From assembly GCA_002633025.1 (NCBI GenBank), contig NMRB01000012.1, positions 268,089 through 332,088 of the forward strand: DNA of 64,000 bases. Reading direction: 5' to 3'. Shown in pieces: positions 1-38,300 of the stretch. Origin of the DNA: Notospermus geniculatus (lineage: Eukaryota; Nemertea; Pilidiophora; Heteronemertea; Lineidae). The translations under genes were made by a program, and so were the position numbers. The first letter of the stretch is position 1. Each line of letters begins with the position of its first letter. The notes beneath the pieces are model-generated. The model searched no databases, was not told where the DNA came from, and saw only the letters and a list, made by a program, of their open reading frames with translations.

Positions 1-125
1 TAGCGGTCCTAGAACGTCATAAAATTTGTTGTCACAGAGAAGTACACGCCATAACGTTATCCATAATGACGTTATCCATGACTGACCTCTGTGATGTCAA
101 ATTTTGTGACGTTCTAGGACTGCTA
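1..125. repeat. Palindromic MITE-like element
   Basis: The first about 27 bases (starting TAGCGGTCCTAGAACGTCA) return as an inverted copy at 99-125 with about two mismatches. Inner parts are also symmetric (GTCACAGAG against CTCTGTGATGTC). There is no coding potential. This looks like a short non-autonomous DNA transposon. The left end may be cut by the window edge. Confidence 0.7.
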
Positions 126-127
126 AC

Positions 128-449
128 AGGTGGCCTCTAACGGCAGTAGTCTCCCATTGCCCATAGTTTTCTATGGCTAAGTTGCCTATAGAGGAATCCC
201 ACTGACGCCATCAAGTCATGTGACTGGCCGTCAAAATGACGCAAACTGGCGTCAGTAGGGTGCTACACGTGGATTGACGTTCCGCCTGACGCGACGAGAC
301 ACGACATGAAATAACGTCATCACGTCATCGTGACGTTCCTTCAGGAAACACGTGGTCAATTTGACGGCCACCGTGGCCTTGATGACGTCAAGTGGGAAAC
401 CTCTATAGAGAGCTATTCGTGCGAGAAAACTCTCATATGGAGGAGCACA
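128..449. repeat. Composite MITE: family with GAGAGTTTTCTC ends, interrupted by a TGACGTCA-rich palindrome
   Basis: Bases 141-201 and 400-449 match the inside and right end of the palindromic family seen complete at 14495-14665 (shared CCCATAGTTTTCTATGG core and GAGAAAACTCTCATATGGAG end). Bases 224-375 between them form a second inverted repeat, GGCCGTCAAAATGAC against CAATTTGACGGCC, packed with TGACG motifs. The simplest reading is one element nested in another. Confidence 0.55.
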
Positions 450-1274
450 CTGATTTAGACTCGGCCAGAATGTTCTACAAGAAAAAGGTGGTGAAACGGT
501 CAATAATGTGTCATTTTCAATCATGCCTCATGCATCATTCATAAAAAATGATTATTACTTTTCTGGAGGCCGACCATGTGTTGATACACACGGTGGAGAA
601 TGTCAATCTTGGCGCCAGTGGAGTTCCATCAAGGATGACGTAAAATGCTTTTAAAGTTACAAAATCTGCTCTCTATTGCTTGGTCAATACTACAAGTACG
701 GTTTATACCTCTCCGATTCCCAATATCGTAATCGTGGTTCTCCTTGTGACAATATCTCCTCCATTCCATCTGCGCCGTGTTTGGTCGGTTTCTGTCATCG
801 ACCAGATCGTGCGATGGGTTTGAAATTGCATGATTTTCCACTTATTGTCGGCCTTATGGGTATTGGATGACACTTGACCTGGTGTGTGGAGATATATCAC
901 GTTGAAGCCCTCCTGAAAAATGAATGAAATACTCAACTATGAAATGCATTTAGATATGGTGCACTGCTGTATAGAATTCATAATAATCATGTACATTTCA
1001 TTTCCAATTTTCATCAGATTCCATCGCCAGTTTTGGTATAAATGTTTTGTGAGATAATCCCCAGATAACCCCATACATTTTCATACCTGTCAGTACCGTC
1101 TTTGTTTCCATGGATTTTCCTGGAAAATGTATCTGACCTGGGAGGCAAATATTAAGCGAAGCGAGATGTCATTAGTAGCTGTTATTTGCCTACTAAACAA
1201 GGCATGTGTGACTCGTCCAGAAAATTGCTACACCATCAGAAATATATCCAAGGTGACTGAAACGTATAAACAGG

Positions 1275-1350
1275 GACGTACGAGTGGCATAGTGGTAAAT
1301 GTCAATGCCTGTCACTTCTGAGGTCCCAGGTTCAAGTCCCCAGTACCCTT
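1275..1350 (+). repeat. tRNA-derived SINE head
   Basis: An A-box-like TGGCATAGTGG begins at 1285 and a B-box-like GGTTCAAGTCC sits at 1329-1339, the spacing of a pol III promoter. It does not fold as a full tRNA. The stretch CCTGTCACTTCTGAGG between the boxes is shared with related copies at 6110-6175 and 22226-22300. It lies just upstream of the first PLCB4 exon in the window. Confidence 0.6.
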
Positions 1351-1379
1351 ACATAATATTTTACCTCTGCTTGTTTCAG

Positions 1380-26576
<25,197 letters not shown>

Positions 26577-27114
26577 GGACATTATTTCAGTCATAGGCAT
26601 TATCATTGCACCTCCATGTGCTATTATGAAAACTGGTGGAACCGTGACCTTGACCTGAATCGTGATCAAGGACACACACCTGCCACTACAGAGTTTACTT
26701 GCCACATTGGCGTAGAATCTTTTCCAGGCTAGAATTCCAAAAATGCACTTTTCCTCAAAAGGATTTAAAGTGGTAGTTGTCTTGGAATATAAACAGAAGC
26801 AAATCTTATTACCTACATTTATCTACATTTTTCGGCAGCTTTTCAAGGGCAAGAAACCCTAAGTATTCTGGTAGAATGTGGCAAAAAGTTGTGCATGTCG
26901 CACATTGTTCCTTGTTTCAAGGTCAGGTCAAGGTCATCTTAGGATGATTGTAACATACAAGGTGCTGGACACCGAACTTTCTTGTTTGAGTGGACCATTT
27001 TGTTGGTGCAGTGTATCGGTAATGTTGTTGGGCTGGGAATGTGACTGTTAAGTTTAGAATCATGTTAAAGGGACCATGAGGCCAGAATCTATGCCATACA
27101 ACAAGGTACTTCTG

Positions 27115-27120
27115 AATAAA
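27115..27120 (+). terminator. Candidate PLCB4 poly(A) signal AATAAA
   Basis: First AATAAA after the PLCB4 stop, about 540 bases downstream. Other A-rich candidates follow, so the real site is uncertain. Confidence 0.45.
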
Positions 27121-27432
27121 ATTATGATGACAAAATAATTTCTGCATAATCTCAGACTATTAAAGATGTGTGTATGGTAATGAAATCCAGCAGTACATGA
27201 ATTCTTTTCTGGTCCTTTTGTGATATATCGAAGGTTAGGGTTGAGAAAATTGTGTAACCCGGTCCAGGTAATAGTTGGTAAATCTTTATGTGACAATGTT
27301 CATTTCATATCAAGTTGGCTTGACTTGCCTGCACTTTGTGTACAGTTAACTGTCCATAAATGTACAGGGAATACCAAGACACTTAGAATGAAACGATTTG
27401 TAGCTTCCATGTTGTTAACTTTTCTATCTTAC

Positions 27433-27545
27433 GGTGCTTCTCCACATGAGAGTTTTCTTGACCTGGTATGTTCTTGGAGAGTAAACTTTAAAGTGTCTTC
27501 AGTTCTCGAGAGAGTGACGGGAAGTTTCTCTCAAGTGGAGAAGCC
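27433..27545. repeat. Short MITE, GAGAGTTTTCTC family
   Basis: GGTGCTTCTCCACATGAGAG pairs with CTCTCAAGTGGAGAAGCC. It lies in the PLCB4/IFT43 intergenic region and is shorter than the related copies. Confidence 0.65.
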
Positions 27546-30396
27546 TCTTTCCTAGGAAACTTGAGTTATTAGCTCATATTCTGTTGATGTGTTTTTTGTT
27601 TCTTTTTTATGATTTACATCTCTGTTATGACTCGTGAAAAACTATTTATGAATAACTACAAATATTTTATCATGAGAGGAACTACTTCATTATATGTATA
27701 ATGAGTATAAATATCATGTATATGTTCATGTCTGTTCATGTATACAATTTCAAACTAAGAACATATGTACACACCATGTAAATAGTGTAATAGATATGTG
27801 CAGAAATCTTACATAGTAGGTCATACTGGCAAAATGTGTAGTACTGAATTTGATGATAGTGCTGAAAATGCAGCTGAGAACCACCGGTATTATGCACAAT
27901 CAACTGATTTACCAACAAAACAGTCACGTCTATTGTTTTCATCTTTGCTGGTTTTCTTCCAGCCTGACAGCTATTCCTAGTTTCAAAAGAGCTGAACTAC
28001 TGCTGGCTTCAGTTCGAATGCTGCATAATGGATTTCTCTCAGATTCACAGCTGTATCATTCATACAGCTCAACCACTCATACACAGAACAGATGTGTCAC
28101 TCATTAACAGATAGCTGCATCGCTAGTACACAAAGAGCTGTATCACTGTTGGTTCCAGTTAATCCCCTATTTCTCTAAGATCTATAGCTTGTATACAAAA
28201 AGCTGTATATCAGCAAACCCTCAGCTTGATGACAGCATCATCAGTTGAACTTAGTTATAGATAGCTGCTAAACTCAGGCATACAAATCTGTCATTGAAAC
28301 AACTGTGTCACGATGTCAATCATAAAATCAAGAGCAGTTCCTTGTGCTGCACCACTCCACCGGTTTGTATTTGACAAACGCATGTAAGTGGTAGATGGAC
28401 ACAGCTGCACTGCCACCAGCAAATTCATGTACTACACAGCCAGACATAATGTGTTCATTCTCCATCTGCCATCTTTTTATATCCATACTTTTATAAACCA
28501 TGCCCAGAGGTAGACAACATGTATGTACAGCTCTTTATATTTCTCTTCTCTCGTGCTATATGTTGTCATGATGGTGAAAGTCATCAGTAATGTGTATCGT
28601 CGGGTCGCTTTGAAGTTTTCATCTGTGATCTCAATTGCATTATAAACATCAGTCTGATGGTGAGTTCCTGATAGTGATTGCACCTCAACTCTCCAAAGTT
28701 ACACCAACATGTACTGTCATGTGGATGAGTTAATACATGACTTCAGAAATAAGAGCTCATTACACCAATTTCCATAAGTCATTCACCCCCTGTGTAATGA
28801 GTTTCAGTACTTCCTAGGCCAAGTCATATAATGAAAAAGTCAAAGGCAAGAAAAAATTCAAAGGAATATCCTCCCTCTGCTCATAATAAAGAACATTTCT
28901 TAAAATTCTTCAATACACGACTGGTTAGAGGTTTTGAGAGTTGGTTGTCATCATGTCTTGAACACGCTGTCTACAACGACTGATAGGAAGTTGCCTTTTG
29001 TGGACTGGGTCATGTCAATTTTAGCCATTTTAATTTCAATTGTGTCAGGTTAATTGGTTCCCACCATCAGTCCAATCGCACACTGTACTGTGGCCAAGTT
29101 GACAAATTGTGAAAATTCCATGGCCAGTTGACAAATCATTTGGTTGTTCTGCACCTTTGGTGATGGTGGAAAACCACTTTGCTTGGTAGTTTTCTTCATT
29201 GGCGTGAAGTATGGTCTTACTTCATGTAAGTCGGTCAGTTGTGTGTGTATATTTTTTCTGTGTCATGCCCTCAGTTAGGTGTAATGAAAATACATTTTGA
29301 TAGTAAGTTCAAGATTATTTTTGGTGGTTATGATGTCTTTTCCTCTGCATTTTAACGATGCAGTTCATCGTTATAAAGTGATAAAAAATACTACTGACGC
29401 CAATAATTAGACCGTGCATCAATCAATCTTGATAAGTTACCGGTACAATTATCTGAGCATAACTTTCAGATTTGGAATTTTTATAAATGTTACTTTTGTC
29501 TTGTCGGCTTTGTTAGAATCTGCACCCAACTCCCCCTTGCCACGTGATGGATTCACCTTGTAAATTTGCAATTTACCTGAAGCTGGATCAATCCATTCTC
29601 AATGCCAAGGGATGGTTGGGTGAGTGTTTGTCATTCGTGTTTTCCAGTTGTTAGGCACTTTCAAATTCTTTACATTCAGGGTGTTAAAATGTATAGATAT
29701 TTTGTGGAGAAATTCATGTGGATAGCTGCATATGGTATTACAAATATATATTTTGATCTTCTTCATAGAAATCTCAAGTTAGATGGCCTTACTTTCAGCA
29801 TGACATAGATCTGCCTCTAAATTTCTACTTTGCCTCATTGCCTCTCCAGTACCCAAAGTAATGTACCAGTATACTGAATACTTCTGACAAAATATTCCGT
29901 TGTCACAGGATTACATTTTGTTGACTGTCTGTTGACCGTTATACGTCTCTGAAAAGTAAAACGTTCATCTGCCACCATGTTTACCTTCAGTATTCCCATA
30001 AAAATGTCAAATTACTATTTCTCCTGAAAGCATCTACTGGGCTTCAGTGTTACTGGAGATCTTGAGAAACCATACCATTGGCGTTCCCCTACAACTTCAT
30101 GTACATGCTGTGCGTATAATTTCTCCAGTTCCCAATGGAGTGCTACAAAATGTTCTTCAGTGTTCGTCTGCTTGGTAAAACTCATGATTTTCTGTATTAC
30201 CATATTGACTCCCTGGAGGGTAGCTTATTTACCAGTCAGCACATACCTCCCAGTGCAATACTGCTTACCTCATTATGCATTTCCCTTAGCTGATTCTTGT
30301 AGTCTTCCAAACTATACACAGATTGTATCCTATTCAAGAGCTGTTCATTCACATAGGAATTTGCCTTAATAGGCTGCGTGCACACTGCAAGCAAAA

Positions 30397-30594
30397 TGTG
30401 ACCTGGCACAGCAAAATTAGTTGGAATGCCCACAGAAGACCGAAGATGACACCAGACAACAGTTACAGTAATCGACAATGTCAAATTTCACAATGGGCAG
30501 ACAATCCTGAAATCAACAAACCGTTGGTGTCACCTTGGACATGTTGGGTCTTTTTCTGTGCGCCTTCTGACTCATTTTGCTGTGCCGGGTCACA
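30397..30594. repeat. Inverted repeat with TGTGACC ends
   Basis: TGTGACCTGGCACAGCAAAA at the left is mirrored by TTTTGCTGTGCCGGGTCACA at the right. The terminal bases resemble the element ends at 4667, 37427 and 62013. Confidence 0.65.
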
Positions 30595-30608
30595 AATAGC
30601 GATGTGGC

Positions 30609-30722
30609 GAAAACCTTTAAACAATCTGGAAGCGTTGGCGTGTACAAACTGAGAGCGGTCAGTGCTGATCGTTCTCAATTTGCACACGCCAGTGCTTCCT
30701 GATCCAGAGTGTTTAAAGGTTT
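30609..30722. repeat. Hairpin repeat
   Basis: AAACCTTTAAACAATCTGGA with GCGTTGGCGTGTACAAA is mirrored by TTTGCACACGCCAGTGCTTC with GTGTTTAAAGGTTT. It sits directly beside the 30397-30594 element. Confidence 0.65.
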
Positions 30723-30807
30723 AGATTAAAATCCGCCCATAGGCAAATTCTTCTGTAAAATGCTTGGTAAGTGAACCGGTAATACATGTACAGTACATGT
30801 AATAATA

Positions 30808-30961
30808 GGAGCTTATCCACGGGAAAGTTTTCTCCCAGAAATTCTCCATTGTTCATTTTCTTATGGCTGAGGCTGAGACCAGTGACACAAATTGTTGCTC
30901 ATAGTTGAGTTGCCCATGGAGAGCCAACTCGCTTGAGAAAACTCTCAAGTGGACAGGGACC
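30808..30961. repeat. MITE, GAGAGTTTTCTC family
   Basis: Left GCTTATCCACGGGAAAGTTT; right GAGAAAACTCTCAAGTGGAC. The interior CATGGAGAGCCAACTCGC matches the 24960 copy. Confidence 0.6.
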
Positions 30962-31977
30962 TTTACTCTGTGACTCCTGCATGGAGAGAACTGATGATTT
31001 TCATCATCAGTCCATCTGTGTATTGACAGTCTATGCTTGATGACCAACATCAATGAAAGATTGTCTAATCAACAAATTTGACAATCTTTGGTCCTTCCTC
31101 CGGTGTGGCTAAAGAATTTCCATTTCTAAGTGAATTTATCATCTAAGTATGTGTGCCTTTTGGCACAGCCACAGTGCATCCAATGGCCACTTGTATTGAT
31201 TTGACCAACCATTGCAGTCAGCAGTGTGTGAAGCCAGAGTCAAAACATATATATCTTGGTGTGAAGTGAGGCAGTAGTCACTGACAGAATGCAGATGATT
31301 AGGCGCTGGTCACTGCATTTGATATTTCATGTCTCGCCAGTAATAGAGTCGGGTGCAAACAGTACGTGTAGATTGCACTTCATAAGATTATAGGGCCATT
31401 AACTTGCAGGGATGCAATGATACAACGCCTGGCAATTCAAGCCTGTCAGTTTCCCCAGACATGTTCAGGACAGAAGGAAGTCTTGTCAAGAGATACATCA
31501 TGATCAAAGTTTAGTGCGTCTGATCAAAAATCACTTGGTCATTTGGCTGTGTATAGGTTAAAGATGTACAGATTCGTGTGTACAGTTAACTTATGTTCTG
31601 CATTGGACATATCATGTCAGTAGCATCATGTGTACAGTTCAACTAGATACAATAAATTCTTTATTCCATTCGAACACCTTCTTCCCTTGGTTTTTAGCTC
31701 AGCTGACCGAAGTGGATGGTAAAGTTAAGCCTGTCGCACACTGCTGCTATCTGCTGAGCAAAAAGTCAGCCAGCCAGCGGATAATATCAGGGTGTAGCAT
31801 AGCATTAGGTTTACCACCCATGTTTGAATGAATTCTGTGCAGTTATGGTGAAAATACCCCTAGCTTACAGCAGAACAAGAGTTGCTATTGTGCCCACAGT
31901 GATTACATAACCAGCGTCACGAACACAATGAGTTGGAAATAAGACAACTGAAAGCATTTTGATTTGATATAACATCA

Positions 31978-31983
31978 TTTATT
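31978..31983 (-). terminator. Candidate IFT43 poly(A) signal AATAAA
   Basis: TTTATT on the + strand is AATAAA on the gene strand, about 400 bases beyond the IFT43 stop. Confidence 0.5.
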
Positions 31984-32378
31984 GAGAAAGACTTGATTAC
32001 AGAAGCACAACACAATACAAATATGAATTCAGATGACTGTTCGCAATCATATAGGACGGATTGTAATGGCCGAAAGTTAGCAGCACAAGATAAATGTGAT
32101 AAATTTCAGTTTATGATCAAACACTTCATAGAGACCAGAAGATTGTTGCTATATTTTAACGTCAATCTTCAGCAGTAGTTCCAAGCTGATTAGGCCTACT
32201 TCCTCAGCTGTATGTGGCGGAACAAACTGAAGCTGGCACACACCAGATACCACGAGAATTATGGAGTTCTACTACGTCAAGTGATTCCATCCATTCTGGA
32301 TCACACCACTATCGTCCAAAGTACATTCCAGGCACCTTGAAGATGCTTGATCATACATGTTGAACGATTCCAGTGTTG

Positions 32379-35300
32379 TTAGGTCTTGGGAACATTGGGT
32401 TCAGCCTCCTCTGACTGCTCGTTCTTTTCCCACTCTGTTGTTAATTCTGATGCAACTTCTGTGAACAGCCGATCCCAGTCCCACTGGCGGTCCTCCTGAA
32501 ATATGAAGATGCAATCAATGATTAATGAATACCATGTTTACAATCTCTTCACAAGGAAAGAAAATTTCCCAAAACTGATTGTTTTGATGTCCACCCATTG
32601 CCAGTCAAACCAACAGTCTCAAACCTCTCCTTCCAGTACTCTACTATACCTCAATAACTTCCGATTCAGCTGAAAGCCATTTTGCCAGGAGCTTTAGGTC
32701 TATGTCATTGTCGAGAGTTAAAAATGCAGCATGTCTTAGGAGATCGTTGTCGAGTTCTCTGAAGGTTGCCACACGATTGACTGCGATGCTGAAAAGGAAA
32801 GAGGAAATCATAATGGTATTGGCAAAACACAACTGTAAGAGTACCGGTATCACATGAGAACAATGTAATACATGTAGGTAGTTTTCAAAAGAATGGATGG
32901 TACATGAAAGAGATGAGAATCCGATGTGAAATTGCTGCTGGTAGAGACATACTGAGAATAGGAAGAAAGCCGAGGAATTTGTTTACCCTAAATTTTTGGT
33001 ACATTTACACGAGAAACCTCTCTAAGCAATTTGAAAGAGAACTACACAACACACGATCAAAGAATGAACAAAGCCAAGCAAGTGAGTTTATTACAAACAT
33101 TGGGTACACGTACGTACATGTAAGCTGCCATGTGACCACAGATTTGGCAATTAAATCTATCTTGCTAAAGATTTGATCTCTCTTACTGACAGCTACTCTG
33201 ACAACACCAAGTTTTTACCATGACAGACAACACGACAACGTGCACTGCCCTCCACCAACGAAATATTCTTACTTTGGTGCTTGTGCAATCTGTTGTGAGA
33301 GATCCTCCTCCTGGAATTCTTCGAGATCAGGAATAACTGGGATTTCTGGAAAGAGAAAGATTGGTCATAACCAAATCCACTACACACACCGTACATAAAA
33401 TCTACATGAACCGTAAGACCAATTAATTCGGTCTTGTCTACTATTTCTCCACAAGGAGAATGTTTGATGAAACTGTGTGGAAGGAAGGTTGATCAGATCA
33501 CAGAATCTAAAGGATATTCCTTTTAATACGAACATTTATTTCACCATACATTCAAAAGATCATGGAATTCAAAAGCCGTAAGCTTTAAAGTAATGATGTT
33601 TGCCAAAAATAGGATACCCCAAGTATACATGTATCTGAAAAGCAAGACAAGGACACAACACAGAAAGCTTGAATAAACAGGAGCCTTCTACCGTATATGC
33701 AAATATTTTCGCGAATAAAAATTACCGCGAAAAGCGCGAACTGGTCAATACCCCCGTGAATTCTATTAGACGCGAACCATTTTCCAATTGCTGACGATCC
33801 CGTATTACATTGTGGTTTGCACTGAATTACACCCCGCACCATTGAAAATGCAGTGTTTTTGAAATCTTACAACGGCCCTCAACCGCACATATTTATCCAC
33901 ACGAAAAGGTACTTTCTGACCCCAACCGCTAAATATTTTAGCCGTGAAAATATTTGCATATACGGTAGGTATATGGAAGGGATCGGTGCAGAATATGAAT
34001 GGCAAGGTACTTAGGTTTTAAGGTTCAGAAATGCCAATAGGGACATATCATACCGTATGTATAAATATAACCAGCAAAGACTGTAAAAAATTTGAAATAA
34101 GACCGAAATCATGATTCATGGCAAGTTCTTCATCTACTCCAACATGATTTAATAAACAGAGCAAATTTTCTGACAGCCAAACATAAGTCACCTGCATAAA
34201 GAGTATTATTCTACAGACCCTCAGTTGGAAAAATGCCCCAAGTAGGATGTCTACTTTTCCACTATTGTGCATTCTATTCTCCCACAGTAGGTCCTTCGTC
34301 TTGCTCCTCTTCATATTTTGTGTGCAAGCCTATGAAGAGGAGCAAGACGAATGCCCCACTGTGGGAGGATGCCCTTGCTGGAAAACACAGGTGGAATACC
34401 TGTTATAGGCAAGTATTTGCCCCACAGCCCATCAAAGATGTTCATAATGATAACTGAGGTACATGATACGAAAAGTGGGCAGAAATGTTTTTCAAGACAT
34501 CTCAAAACAAGAAGTTGTATGCAAACGAAGAGTGACACAAGAAAAGCCTGCACGATACACCTATTGTTTTGATTCACAACAATGGAAATGGAAACGTGAA
34601 AGAACCAACCTGGTCCAAGTGCTGTGAGGTCCAAGTGGACGGTGGTCAGAAGTGACAAGAGACATGGGAAAGGGATTAGAGTTTGAGAGCGTGGACTTAC
34701 ATGTAAGAGCATGTGATATAAAAGGTGAGTGGTATTGATTCCGCATATCCTTCTGGATGACTTCAAAGATCAACTGACCGAGGAGGCCAAAACACAAGTC
34801 ATGAGGTACCATAGATTTCGTTACATTTGCATGCAACGTGCCATACATACTCTAGATTCGTTCTTCTAAGGTTACTTCATATATTCATGCTGTAGGTTTA
34901 GGACTAGCCCACAACAGACTATACGAAGAATTTATTGATTTTTTTCAACATAACTGACCAATGAGTGAGTCTTGCGTTACAGTTCTTTTTTTGCCATGCA
35001 TATTCAATCGGGTAGGCGGTCATATGGGTGTTCAGTAAAGTAACCTTAGAAGAACGAATCTAGAGTATTAACATTCATCACTAACATCATTTGCAGGGGC
35101 TGTTTCATAACTTCACTTAAACGCTTCCAATACCATTTATACTGGAAGCATCCAATATACTTTACTGTACTCTCAGGGACCTTATTCACGAAGAATTTAT
35201 AACACGGAGTGTGTAAACTATTATTTATTTGCAAGCACTGTAACTGTGTACTCCCAGTCTAACAAAGTTACGAGACTTAGTAAGAAGGTCCCAGGGCGAC

Positions 35301-38300
35301 ATGATATTTACACTTGGTGAGTGGGAAGAGGTGCATGTACAACCCAGAGGATTAACAAAATCAGCCTAAAAGAAAGTGAACCATGGACTGCTCATCTGGA
35401 ATGCTGATAGAAGTTCATGATTGACACCCTCTAAAATCATGATCTGGAGCACCCGTGTTCACAATAAGACCCAAAATGTACACACCATTGTCTGAACCTT
35501 CGTCGTCGGATTTCTGCGGAGTTCGTGGCCTCAAGCGTTCACTACAATAGATGACAAGGAAAATTAGTGACATCAAGATAACCGAAATCAATATACAGTG
35601 TTTCACTGGGAGAACGCATGAATTACTGTAAAGCAGGAAAATTTTGCGTGCAGGAAATTTTTGTGAATTTCGCGAGAGTGTATGAGTCGCGTAAATTTCC
35701 TCTCGCGAATATAAATACAGGCAAGTGATAAATATGGTCCGTGAAAAAAAAACTGGCAGAGACTCGCGAAATAAATATCCTGCCGCGAATATGTCTATAA
35801 TTCTTGATTCGTGAAAACTTCCAGCTGAGTTATCTTGCTTTACAGTCGTACAGCAGCACTCTCAGAAGGTTATGTCTTTGTTGATTATACATGTACATGT
35901 ATGTGAGGCGGTCTAGGAAAACCCGTCGGATGTCGCATTTGAGGAAAGTGTTAATGGCCTTGGTGAACCCGCACATTTCAATGGCTGAAATGTACTACGT
36001 AACAGGTATTAACAGTAGCAGATGAATGCACAGGTAATCTGACAGTCCTTGTTAATCATTCAGTGACATCCGACGGGTTTTCCTAGACCACCACACATAT
36101 GGACAGAAAATTCCTGAAATTTCGCCAACAGCCAAATATCAATGACCTGTATGCTAACGAAAATGCACAAAGATTCACAAGAACTCCCAAGAACTTTGAA
36201 CACATGGGATCATTGTGAAAGTGCAGCAAAGACCACACTGATGTGCACTGCAAGTAGGCCATTCAATCACAGGTATTGCCTATTGGGATTATCGATATGG
36301 TAACACAGTATTCCTACTTTTTTGTACGTTCCATCACTCTTGCTCTCAAAAATATTACAGAAAACACACAGTGTCCCAAAAATCATTTACCGGTACCGGT
36401 AACTGAAAAGCCTGCATAAAAACTTGCACAAAAAATTGCAATTATTTCCTAAAATCACTCAAATTGCTGATGGCCCATTTACAAAACACGTACTAGTCGG
36501 GCAACTGCACTATTATGTCACTCAGTTAAATAACTTGTTTTCATTCCTTGTTAGGATCACAACTATTACTAATGGCCTTTAAATGTTATGAGGTTTTCAA
36601 GAAGCTCCAGTCCCTTCTACCCCAAACTTTATCTTTCCACAACATCATATTTACAATACACATGCTATTTCATGTTAGGCAGATCCAAATATTACTTCAA
36701 GCATTAATTATGCAAATGAAGGATTACCCGAATGGATCAACATCAATGAAACTGGTGGATTGAAAAAGGAATAATAAATCAGTGTTTATTTCAGAAATGA
36801 AATACCGGGTAATGGCATGACACAGAGAATTTCTCTGCTCTGAAATAATTGAAGTTCTGAGGAGGGAATTTCAAACAAATAGCTCATGTATGAGATCTAA
36901 TGGACGATTTACTTTCATATTGACAACAGGTACTCACTCTTCCATATCATCTCCTCCTCGCCTCCTGAAATTAATACACACAGTGTTTAAATTATTCCAA
37001 GTTGTCACTTAGAGAAGAATACCAGAACATGAGTGAATGATCTACATAGATAGGTCAGCACAATACAGCTCATTCTAATGATAATGTTGTGTTGTCAGAC
37101 CAAAAAATAAATCTGCAACACGTACATTGTACATGTACACCTTGAGTTGACCGTAAAATGTCAACCACAACTCCAGAATAGTTCCCCGAAGATCAGATTA
37201 GGCTGTTTCCTTACCTGGCTGACCTTGGTGGTCCTCCATTCGATTCTTCACCCCATCCTCCCCTCTTCGATGGCTTCGGTGGAGCATCACTCTGAAGTGA
37301 AAATCAATGTTGTTGGCAAGGTATCATTCCTGACTGAACAACTCTCCCTGCGGAGTGAATTCTGCCAACTCCATGCATGGAATTTAGAGAGCCTTACATT
37401 TTTTAGTTCTTTTTAATATGTGACCCCGTTCTAGCAAAAGCAGGCATATGTCACTCTTAGCTTGGCTGGTTGAGACCAAATGCTTGTCAGTTTCAGTATT
37501 GTCTGTCTATTATGAAATCTGAAACAATCTATTTCTTCCATTCTCTTCTGGTGTCATCTTAGTTCGTTGAGGCTCGCCTTCTGAGCGACATATGCCTGGT
37601 TTTATCAGAACGGGTCACAAATATGCAATTGGATGCAAGCAACTTCAACTCAGCATACATATACTTACAGAACGCGGTGGTCTCACATCATTGCCCACAG
37701 GTTCACCATTTCCCTCATGAGATTCTTCTGCCGCTGCATTCCGTGCACGCCGACCTCGCTTCGCACTCTAAAAACAGAAGCAAATATATGCAATCATATA
37801 TACAATATACACCCATTTTCCAGCATCCACATGATTTTTTTCCTCACAGGCTCTGTAGTAAGAACTTGTTTTAGTACCAATGACAGAGCATGCAGACTAT
37901 GACTGAATTATTTAGAGAACTGACAAACTCAACATATTGACAGTACTAGCAACTAACAATAACAACATGATTATCTGACAGATTATTGTTGTAAAATATA
38001 TTGCTCCTTGGTTAAGACCATGGAAGTATATTTATACCTCCATGCTAAGACAGACAACACCTTGCCCATGCTTAGGTTCGGACTTTAGCCTGAAGTATAG
38101 CTGAAGGTAGACTTCATCTTTACTTGAAGCATTGAGAAAAGTCAGACTTAAATGAAAATGTGGCTGAAGTCCGACCCTAGCCTACGGCCTGAAAATGTAT
38201 CCAAGTCACAGTCAACTGCATCTTTTTGACGATGATGCACAGAGCGATGAATCGTAACCTGCTTACATTACTGTGTAGTGAAACTGAAGTCGAAACTACT

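Larger units (their letters stand above)
26577..32378. other. Intergenic interval between PLCB4 and IFT43 (3' UTRs and repeats)
   Basis: PLCB4 and IFT43 converge here. Open frames are short and without recognisable motifs. Supported contents are a PLCB4 poly(A) signal candidate, MITEs at 27433, 30397, 30609 and 30808, and an IFT43 poly(A) signal at 31978. From 27550 to 30390 the sequence is AT-rich and otherwise featureless to the eye. Confidence 0.7.

Noticed and set aside
1275-1350. A functional tRNA gene.
   Set aside because: A- and B-box-like motifs are present but no acceptor stem or anticodon arm could be paired; related degenerate copies indicate a SINE.
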